Shown here: positions 6,730 to 12,177 of the stretch, piece after piece
How positions within the stretch are numbered: position 1 is the first letter of the stretch
Layout of the letters: every line of letters begins with the position of its first letter
Position numbers and translations under genes: made by a program
DNA from: Bacteroidota bacterium
GTDB lineage: Bacteria; Bacteroidota; Rhodothermia; Balneolales; HLUCCA01
Reading direction: 5' to 3'
Assembly (NCBI GenBank): GCA_003448835.1
Contig: DLXM01000377.1
Span: 7,875-20,051 of the forward strand
Length of the DNA stretch: 12,177 nt
The notes under the pieces: generated by a model
Databases searched by the model: none
Told to the model about the DNA's origin: nothing
The model's input: the letters and a program-made list of their open reading frames with translations, nothing else

Positions 6730-6766
6730 AATAATAGTACCACTAACTGGGTGTTCTACTATTATT
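6730..6766. repeat. 10-bp perfect inverted repeat between the MarR and hydrolase genes
   Basis: AATAATAGTA (6730-6739) and TACTATTATT (6757-6766) are exact inverted copies 17 bp apart. The spacer can add a CAC/GTG pairing. It could be two half-sites of an operator controlling the hydrolase gene 60 bp downstream, or an AT-rich hairpin paired with the stem-loop at 6711-6728. It differs in sequence from the 6139-6150 palindrome, so a single regulator binding both is not obvious. Confidence 0.45.
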
Positions 6767-6825
6767 CTGAATAAATATCATTGTTTCAAAATTTGCATCA
6801 AATTTCATCTTAAATCTTTTCAAAA

Positions 6826-7446
6826 ATGACTTATACATTTCCACACGAGCACATTTTTATTCGCTCAAAATCATCTGATCAAACCAATGTTTTGATATTA
6901 TTTCATGGAACAGGTGGAAATGAGCGGGATTTAATCCATTTGGCTGAAAATATCGCACCTGATTACAATTATTTTGGAGTCCGTGGTAACGTTAACGAGG
7001 GCGGAATGCCGAGATTTTTCAGACGTCTTGCCGAGGGGGTTTTTGATGAGGCTGACATTATTGAAAGAGCTTCGCAGTTGAATTCGTTTTTAACTGAAGC
7101 AGCTCAAGAATATGGATTTGATTTATCTCAGAGTGCTGCATTGGGATATTCTAACGGGGCGAACATAATATCAGCGATCAATTTTCTGCATGCCGGGACT
7201 TTCAGTAAAAGCATTTTGTTGCGTCCGATGACGCCATTGATTCCGGTTGTTACGCCTGACTTGTCTGGTCATAAGGCGATGTTGTCATTTGGTACCCACG
7301 ATCCACTGATGCCACCCGGCGAAGTTGATAAACTCAGCGGACTCTATCAAAATTATGGTGCCAAAACCAAAGTCCAAATCCAACACGCCGGCCATCAATT
7401 AATGCAAAATGATGTTATTCACGCTTCGGAATTTATAAGTGAATAG
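6826..7446 (+). CDS. MhqD-like alpha/beta hydrolase (phospholipase/carboxylesterase family)
   Basis: This is a cytoplasmic serine hydrolase of the carboxylesterase/phospholipase (COG0400-type) family, 206 residues, complete. The catalytic triad is visible: nucleophile S109 in 'GYSNGAN' (107-113), D159 in 'THDPLMP' and H190 in 'HAGHQL'. The oxyanion-hole stretch is 'FHGTGGNERDL' (26-36). The segment 'VRGNVNEGGMPRFFRRLAEG' (52-71) followed by 'FDEADI' strongly recalls Bacillus MhqD as I remember it, a hydrolase induced by hydroquinone and catechol stress under the MarR repressor MhqR. The adjacent MarR gene fits that model. There is no signal peptide. The start is the ATG at 6826 after an A-rich leader, and a terminator follows at 7461-7498. 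The actual substrate is unknown even for the Bacillus protein family, so only ester hydrolysis is claimed. Confidence 0.88.
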   Translation: MTYTFPHEHIFIRSKSSDQTNVLILFHGTGGNERDLIHLAENIAPDYNYFGVRGNVNEGGMPRFFRRLAEGVFDEADIIERASQLNSFLTEAAQEYGFDLSQSAALGYSNGANIISAINFLHAGTFSKSILLRPMTPLIPVVTPDLSGHKAMLSFGTHDPLMPPGEVDKLSGLYQNYGAKTKVQIQHAGHQLMQNDVIHASEFISE

Positions 7447-7460
7447 TGTTTACTGAGCAC

Positions 7461-7498
7461 ACGCCCAAAGATCAGAAATTGGGTCGTTCTCTTTTTTT
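7461..7498 (+). terminator. Intrinsic terminator after the MhqD-like gene
   Basis: A stem of ACG-CCCAA (7461-7468) with TTGGG-CGT (7479-7487, one bulged T at 7484) is followed by CTC and a run of seven T (7492-7498). It lies 15 bp after the hydrolase stop. A second small hairpin, TTGAG-TGC-CTCAA, abuts it (7497-7509). Confidence 0.7.
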
Positions 7499-7558
7499 GA
7501 GTGCCTCAAGGTTATAAATCTACCAGAGATGGCGATTACTTAACTGAAATCGATCAAG

Positions 7559-7631
7559 TGACCCGGCCGGGACTCGAACCCAGATCTGATGCTTAGGAGG
7601 CGTCTGTTCTTTCCTGTTGAACTACCGGGCC
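7559..7631 (-). tRNA. tRNA-Arg, anticodon CCT
   Basis: The minus strand folds into a complete 73-nt cloverleaf. The acceptor stem is GGCCCGG/CCGGGTC with one G-U pair, the D-stem GTTC/GAAC with a GG-containing loop, the anticodon loop CTCCTAA giving CCT, the variable loop 4 nt, and the T-arm CTGGG-TTCGAGT-CCCGG, with discriminator A73. The 3' CCA is not encoded (CTT follows). The anticodon stem GACGC/GCATC carries a C-A mismatch at the third pair (positions 29-41). It reads CCU codes AGG arginine codons. It lies between two plus-strand genes in opposite orientation, and I found no clear promoter or terminator for it. Confidence 0.93.
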
Positions 7632-7723
7632 AAAATTGACAAAATCTTGAAAACAATTCAATGTTTGTGCCGTAAAATACGCATTTTGAATATAATGTTT
7701 GCGAACACTCAGATTTTGTCATC

Positions 7724-10114
7724 ATGCGGTATACAACAATCGGAATTCTATTTTTTTGTTTCATTTCAATTTTGATTCAGGTCGATTCACTGTCGGCACA
7801 GGGACTTCTCAAAGGAAAGATTATTGATGCTTCCACCCGTGAACCCCTCGAAACTGCCACCATCCAGATCCAAAACACCTATCGTGGTACCATTTCAAAC
7901 TCATCAGGCGAGTTTGAACTTCAAGTCCCGGAATTTCCCGCAACGATTTTAATCCGATTCATCGGATACAATTCACAAGCTATCCAAATTGATTCCATAT
8001 CAGTACCCATTTCGATCGAGTTGCAGCCAGTCCCCCAAACGCTACGTGAAGTCGTTGTTACCGGTGAAGATCCCGCCATCGGAATTATGCGTGAAGTTAT
8101 CCGTCGTAAGATTATCTGGCGCGATTTGTTGGCTACGTTCGGGGCTGAAGCCTACTCTCGTCAACGACTCGAAAATGATTCAGGCATTGTAACCCTCACA
8201 GAAACCTTGTCTCAGGTGTATTGGGACAAATCCCGCGGGATTCGTGAAGTCATAAAATCCAGATCCCAAACATCGAACATGGATGCAACTGAAAACTATG
8301 CATCTGCAACAAATCTTCCAAACTTCTACGACGACGATATCAACATATCCGGATTTAATCTGGTTGGCGTAACACATCCAAATGCACTAAGTTTTTATCA
8401 TTTTAAGCTCGAAGGATTTCGACAAATAGACGATCAAACGGTTTTTGATATTTCAGTTCGTCCCAAACGCCGTTTACAACCAACTTTTGAGGGACATATT
8501 GCCATTTTGGATGAAGATTTTGCCATGATCGAAGCCGATCTCAGACCAGGTGAATCTGTCATGTTTCCACCGCCAATTCAGGAATTCGGACTCTGGTATA
8601 AGCAACAATTCTCAAATTTCGGCGGCGAATTTTGGTTTCCTGTGGATGTCATTATTGAGGGGACTATCAAATTTGGATTCCCGGGTCTTCAGTTTCCGGC
8701 GATTAAATTTGCCCAGTTGTCCAGATTGACGAATTATCAGGTCAATCTACCATCCCCGGACTCACTCTTTGCAATCGAACGTCGAATTTTGGTCGATTCT
8801 GTGAGTGTTAATTATGCCGGATCAGAGTCCCGAATCAATACAATGCGTGTGCCGTTGAATGAAAGTGAATCAAAAGCGTATGAAACACTCGATTCGACGC
8901 AGACTTTGGAAAAAGCATTTCGTCCGACCGGTGCATTGAGTCGATTTATTGATATGGATGACGAAGATGAAGAAGATCGTGAATCGGGGCCATTAGCCCG
9001 TGTATTAGGAAAAGCATTCAACGGAGTTTCGCCGGTGCTTGGATATAACAGAGTTGATGCAGCTCGGCTGGGTCTCAATTATCGGATACCAATCAAGGGA
9101 AATTTAAGGCCGTCGGTTGGATTTAGTTATCTAACAGGCACGAAGGATATTGACTATTCGGCAGGATTGTCCTACAGAGTTCGTAAAAACTATGATGTAG
9201 AAATGGGCATGAAGTATCAATATTCCACAAATCATCTTTTTGACAAGTCCATGTATGAACCGTATCTCACAGCGAGTAGTATGCTCTTGGCATCGCCGGA
9301 TTATTTCAATTACTACAAAGGGGAGTCATTTTCTACGAATGTGAATTGGTCAAAGAGAAATTCTGACATCACCTGGAAGTTTGGTCTCGGAAACGAGCGG
9401 GTTCTTAATATGGACAAAGTGATAAATTATTCGATCGTGGGTGGATTTATACAGCGAGAAAATCCAATTATAGATGAAGGGACTGATCGATATGTGGAGT
9501 TCTCGGTGATGTATGGTGAAGATGATGTGCCTTTTAGCATGATTAGTATCAAATATATTGAATTGGGATTCAGGCAAGGACTTTCATCAGTAGATGGAGA
9601 TTTTGATTACACCCGTCTTTTTGCAAGGGCTGATTGGCAGTTTGACACATTTTATAAGCGTAGATTCCTGCCAAATAGTTTAAATATTCGGCTTATTGCT
9701 GGAACTTCCATTGGTACTTTACCCTATCATCAATGGCACGGACTTGACTCAAAACTGGGATATTTTGGTCCGTTTGGAACAATCAAAACGTTTTCCAAGA
9801 TGCCATTTGAAGCCGAGAGTGTAGTCGCATTTTTCTGGGAGCATAATTTCAGGACGATTCCATTTGAAGCACTTGGGATGATGGGTGTCGCCAAAAAAGG
9901 AATCTCATTTTTGATTCATGGTTCACACGGTTATACTCATTCTGATATGAGCCGGCATCAAAATCGGGTGTTTTCATCGTATCAATCTGAAAATGAGGTG
10001 CATGAGTTGGGAGCATCTATTAATGGTATTTTTAGTTTGATCAGGTTGGATGCAGCTAAACGAGTGAATGGTCCCGGTTACTTTTTAGGATTTTCAGTGG
10101 CGAGGGTGTTTTAG
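7724..10114 (+). CDS. DUF5686-type outer-membrane protein with N-terminal carboxypeptidase-like regulatory domain
   Basis: This is a large outer-membrane protein of a family widespread in Bacteroidota; its molecular function is unknown. The 796 residues start with a Sec signal peptide (about 1-26, cleavage near 'SLSAQG'). A carboxypeptidase-like regulatory beta-sandwich follows (about 28-102, 'LKGKIIDASTREPLETATIQI' start and 'IRFIGYNSQ' end) and then a TonB-receptor-like connector 'LREVVVTGEDPA' (107-118). A DUF5686 core covers about 120-400. A strongly acidic loop (410-420, D/E-rich) precedes a C-terminal beta-barrel-like part (about 440-796) with alternating aromatic/polar strands. The last residue is Phe, typical of BAM-assembled barrels. 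No plug/TonB-box pair is evident, so it is not a classical TonB-dependent receptor. The ATG at 7724 lacks a Shine-Dalgarno. A TATAAT at 7691-7696 may be part of its promoter, but no good -35 accompanies it. The purine-rich repeat block follows. Confidence 0.85.
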   Translation: MRYTTIGILFFCFISILIQVDSLSAQGLLKGKIIDASTREPLETATIQIQNTYRGTISNSSGEFELQVPEFPATILIRFIGYNSQAIQIDSISVPISIELQPVPQTLREVVVTGEDPAIGIMREVIRRKIIWRDLLATFGAEAYSRQRLENDSGIVTLTETLSQVYWDKSRGIREVIKSRSQTSNMDATENYASATNLPNFYDDDINISGFNLVGVTHPNALSFYHFKLEGFRQIDDQTVFDISVRPKRRLQPTFEGHIAILDEDFAMIEADLRPGESVMFPPPIQEFGLWYKQQFSNFGGEFWFPVDVIIEGTIKFGFPGLQFPAIKFAQLSRLTNYQVNLPSPDSLFAIERRILVDSVSVNYAGSESRINTMRVPLNESESKAYETLDSTQTLEKAFRPTGALSRFIDMDDEDEEDRESGPLARVLGKAFNGVSPVLGYNRVDAARLGLNYRIPIKGNLRPSVGFSYLTGTKDIDYSAGLSYRVRKNYDVEMGMKYQYSTNHLFDKSMYEPYLTASSMLLASPDYFNYYKGESFSTNVNWSKRNSDITWKFGLGNERVLNMDKVINYSIVGGFIQRENPIIDEGTDRYVEFSVMYGEDDVPFSMISIKYIELGFRQGLSSVDGDFDYTRLFARADWQFDTFYKRRFLPNSLNIRLIAGTSIGTLPYHQWHGLDSKLGYFGPFGTIKTFSKMPFEAESVVAFFWEHNFRTIPFEALGMMGVAKKGISFLIHGSHGYTHSDMSRHQNRVFSSYQSENEVHELGASINGIFSLIRLDAAKRVNGPGYFLGFSVARVF

Positions 10115-10119
10115 GCGAG

Positions 10120-10366
10120 AAGGAGTGAAGGAGAGAAAAAGTGAAAAGGGGAAGAGGGGAAGAAGGGAAGGAGTGAAGGAGAATCGGAGACCAAACACAA
10201 GTGTGACAGCACGCAGTCTTTGGGCGTAGATCGTGAGGCAGAGCCGAGCGCTAAGGAGTGAAGGAGAGAATCGTAGGAAAAACACAAGCACCAAAGGTGC
10301 GAAGTCTTTTGACGTAGATCGTGAGCGTAGCGAGGGAAAAAGAGAAGGAGTGAGGGGGAATCGGAA
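10120..10366 (+). repeat. Degenerate purine-rich tandem repeat with internal hairpins, between genes
   Basis: The motif AAGGAGTGAAGGAGA recurs four times, starting near 10120, 10168, 10253 and 10344 (the last diverged). Copies two and three head longer units of about 85-90 bp (10168-10252 and 10253-10342). These share, in order, the purine head, AATCG, ACACAAG, a small hairpin, AGTCTTT, CGTAGATCGTGAG and a GC-rich end. The hairpin is GCACC-AAA-GGTGC in copy three and GTGT/GCAC in copy two: same place, different bases. The first 75 bases (10115-10190) are nearly pure purine on the plus strand. No convincing gene is present. The 304-bp gap thus holds a small dispersed-repeat-like array. Its function is unknown. 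Confidence 0.7.
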
Positions 10367-10384
10367 ATTTTCGCTCAGTCAGAA

Positions 10385-10413
10385 TTGATATGTTGCATTT
10401 GGATACGTAAACT
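10385..10413 (+). promoter_or_regulatory. Candidate promoter of the PorZ-like gene, giving a near-leaderless mRNA
   Basis: TTGATA (10385-10390), a 17-bp spacer and TAAACT (10408-10413, four of six) stand directly before the ATG at 10419. If used, transcription would start at about the A of the start codon, which would make the message leaderless. The -10 match is weak. Confidence 0.25.
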
Positions 10414-10418
10414 ATACG

Positions 10419-12177
10419 ATGCTTAAAAAAATCCCCATTTTATCTCTCATACTTACACTCGTAATTGCCACAATTTCCGTCGGACAATCAAACTCAAGTC
10501 CGGCACCATTTTTCAGTTCTGATGAACCCGATAGGGCATATGATAGTTGGGAGATTTTTACTTCTCAACGAACTATCAAAAAAATAGAATGGATTGATGA
10601 TTTTACAGCAGTAGTTCTCACAACCGGAGGATTTTATTTCATTAATCCCGGTAATGAAGTCACTTCATATTCTCGCGCCGATGGTAAGTACGATATCGAA
10701 GCGGTCAGTTTTGATATCGATCGTGATAATTTTCGAATCTGGTTTGGGTATGCTGATGGAACCATCAGTTATTTTGACTATGATTCATTTCAATTTCGCC
10801 ACTTCGACGACATCCGCCGAAATGACCGGTTTGTATCGAACCGTATAAACGATATGACCCTGGATGATGGCATATTATATCTGGCTACTGATTTTGGCCT
10901 GGTTCTCTTTAATACGAATCAGTTTTTTGTTATCGACACGTATACTCGTCTTGGAAGACTAGGCTCGGCAACCCCGGTTCGAAGCCTGTCCAAGTCACAG
11001 GACTTGATTACACTCGGAACCGATTTTGGAATAGCTCAGGGTTCCACATCTAACGACCTAAAAATCGCAGAAAACTGGGATGTTTATGATGATGAAAACG
11101 GGTTTGTGAATCGTTCTGTTTCTCAAGTTATTAGTTTTAATAATCAAATTTATGCTACGTCTGAGGATCAGAATTACTTCTTTGATGGTAATAACTGGAG
11201 TCCGGATAATCTGATTAGCTCACCAATTCGAAATATTCGTCAAAAAACATCCAACGAATGGGATGTAATCACAGATCAAGCTATTTATCGATTAATGCCG
11301 GGTAACCGATCAGTTTCGATGTTAATTCAACCCCCGTTCGGCACAATGTTTACCGATATTAATTCCAATTCTGCTTTCTCATTAATTGGTACGAATGGTA
11401 ATGGACTTGGGATCTTAGAATCGAATGCATCCATCAACCAAATTGAATACTACGCACCAAATGGTCCGGCATCCAACTTGTTTGAAAAACTCGCGGTTTC
11501 AGAATCCGGTGAATTAATTCTTGGTACAAGTACTACTCCCGGACGATTTAATATCGGAGTGAGCAACACCGGATTTTCAATCCTTGATGTTGACGGAGTC
11601 TGGCATAATTATGATCGTTCGAATAATCCATTTCTGACGGAAAATAATCTCAACAGTTTTTTTAATGTTACTTCTGCCGGAAACGATTATTTCATAGGTT
11701 CCTGGGGGTCCGGGATTATCCGTTTGAATCGATCTACCGATGATTTTGAGTACTATAATAACGACAATGCCGGGCTCGAAGGCATTTCCGTGGACCCCAA
11801 TTTTTATGTTACTACCGGACTTGCTGCTGACCGAAGTGATGAAAATCTTATCTGGGCAATTTCATGGAGTAATACTTCAAATCCACTGGGCAGATTTAAT
11901 CGAAGTGCAAATGAGTGGGAAGTCTATCCTATGGCACCTCAATCGGGCTTTGGTACGTTGTACCATGAAATTTTCGTAGATAGTTATGGTCAAAAATGGA
12001 TTACTCTCATGACCACCACGATGGTTGGGAGGGGACTTATGGTTGTGGGTGATCCGGAAGGTGGAAGTAGTGAGTCGTTCAAATTAATCTCAAATCAGGA
12101 TGCCGGTGGACTTCCAAATGAAAAAGTTAATTCCATCATTCAGGACAAACGTGGCGAAGTTTGGGTCGGAACTGATC
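10419..12177 (+). CDS. PorZ-like beta-propeller protein of the type IX secretion system, 3' end cut by window edge
   Basis: The frame from the ATG at 10419 stays open to the right edge (586 codons, no stop). Residues 1-23 are a Sec signal peptide ('ILSLILTLVIATISVGQ'). The early motif 'YDSWEIFTSQRTIKKIEW' (41-58) resembles the N-terminal propeller of PorZ, the surface protein that works with the PorU sortase in type IX secretion. The body is made of repeating beta-propeller blades ('LYLATDFGLVLFNTNQF', 'YFIGSWGSGIIRLNRS'). The visible end carries the classic two-component-regulator-propeller motif 'GLPNEKVNSIIQDKRGEVWV' followed by GTD. PorZ of Porphyromonas gingivalis is near 776 residues, so roughly 200 residues, including any C-terminal sorting domain, lie outside. 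Alternatives are a propeller sensor kinase or another surface propeller protein; the N-terminal signature favours PorZ. Confidence 0.75.
   Translation, partial: MLKKIPILSLILTLVIATISVGQSNSSPAPFFSSDEPDRAYDSWEIFTSQRTIKKIEWIDDFTAVVLTTGGFYFINPGNEVTSYSRADGKYDIEAVSFDIDRDNFRIWFGYADGTISYFDYDSFQFRHFDDIRRNDRFVSNRINDMTLDDGILYLATDFGLVLFNTNQFFVIDTYTRLGRLGSATPVRSLSKSQDLITLGTDFGIAQGSTSNDLKIAENWDVYDDENGFVNRSVSQVISFNNQIYATSEDQNYFFDGNNWSPDNLISSPIRNIRQKTSNEWDVITDQAIYRLMPGNRSVSMLIQPPFGTMFTDINSNSAFSLIGTNGNGLGILESNASINQIEYYAPNGPASNLFEKLAVSESGELILGTSTTPGRFNIGVSNTGFSILDVDGVWHNYDRSNNPFLTENNLNSFFNVTSAGNDYFIGSWGSGIIRLNRSTDDFEYYNNDNAGLEGISVDPNFYVTTGLAADRSDENLIWAISWSNTSNPLGRFNRSANEWEVYPMAPQSGFGTLYHEIFVDSYGQKWITLMTTTMVGRGLMVVGDPEGGSSESFKLISNQDAGGLPNEKVNSIIQDKRGEVWVGTD

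Noticed and set aside
7540..7764. 74-codon minus-strand open frame across the tRNA
   Set aside because: It is read straight through the tRNA-Arg gene and into the start of the DUF5686-type gene; the protein looks unlike any family. A chance frame.
10094..10294. 66-codon minus-strand open frame in the repeat block
   Set aside because: Its Phe/Leu/Ser/Pro-rich sequence is simply the translation of the complementary polypyrimidine repeat; it also overlaps the end of the outer-membrane protein gene.
10120..10366. CRISPR array
   Set aside because: Only two long diverged units with adjacent, non-unique spacers and no cas genes; repeat length and irregularity do not fit.
10654..11979. Short plus-strand open frames inside the last 1.5 kb (10654-10848, 11740-11979)
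   Set aside because: They lie in other frames of the PorZ-like coding sequence, which is open without interruption from 10419 to the edge and shows clear propeller motifs.

Overview
The window looks like a piece of chromosome from a Bacteroidota-type bacterium (FCB group). A Balneolota/Rhodothermota-like lineage is my guess, not something the sequence proves. The reasons are a DUF5686-type outer-membrane protein with a carboxypeptidase-like regulatory domain, a PorZ-like two-propeller protein of the type IX secretion system, an almost complete lack of Shine-Dalgarno sequences, and moderately AT-rich DNA. There are ten protein genes (two cut by the window edges), one tRNA, one predicted small RNA and one block of intergenic repeats.

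Layout. (1) 3-722 is the C-terminal part of an EamA drug/metabolite transporter. (2) 1010-2518 is an MltF-type membrane-bound lytic transglycosylase. It runs head-on into (3) a minus-strand operon at 5057-2515 that encodes a partner-switching module: STAS anti-anti-sigma factor, HATPase anti-sigma kinase and GAF-SpoIIE phosphatase (RsbV/RsbW/RsbU-like). No sigma factor is in view. (4) 5058-5590 is a 533-bp gap holding a minus-strand promoter, about 70 nt of transcript and a strong intrinsic terminator: either a free small RNA or an attenuated leader of the operon. (5) 5591-6070 is a lipoprotein with a SPOR peptidoglycan-binding domain. (6) 6223-7446 is a MarR regulator followed by an MhqD-like alpha/beta hydrolase, with palindromes before and between them and a terminator after them. 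(7) A tRNA-Arg(CCT) lies on the minus strand at 7559-7631. (8) 7724-10114 is the DUF5686-type outer-membrane protein. (9) 10120-10366 is a purine-rich degenerate tandem repeat. (10) From 10419 to the right edge is the 5' part of the PorZ-like gene.

How the genes fit together. The three switch genes should form one circuit: the SpoIIE phosphatase dephosphorylates the STAS protein, which then binds the HATPase kinase and frees its unidentified target. MltF and the SPOR lipoprotein both act on peptidoglycan, and the DUF5686 and PorZ-like proteins are envelope proteins, so the region has a cell-envelope flavour. The MarR-hydrolase pair resembles the Bacillus MhqR-MhqD quinone/electrophile response. 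The least explained parts are the predicted small RNA and the 10.1-10.4 kb repeat block.
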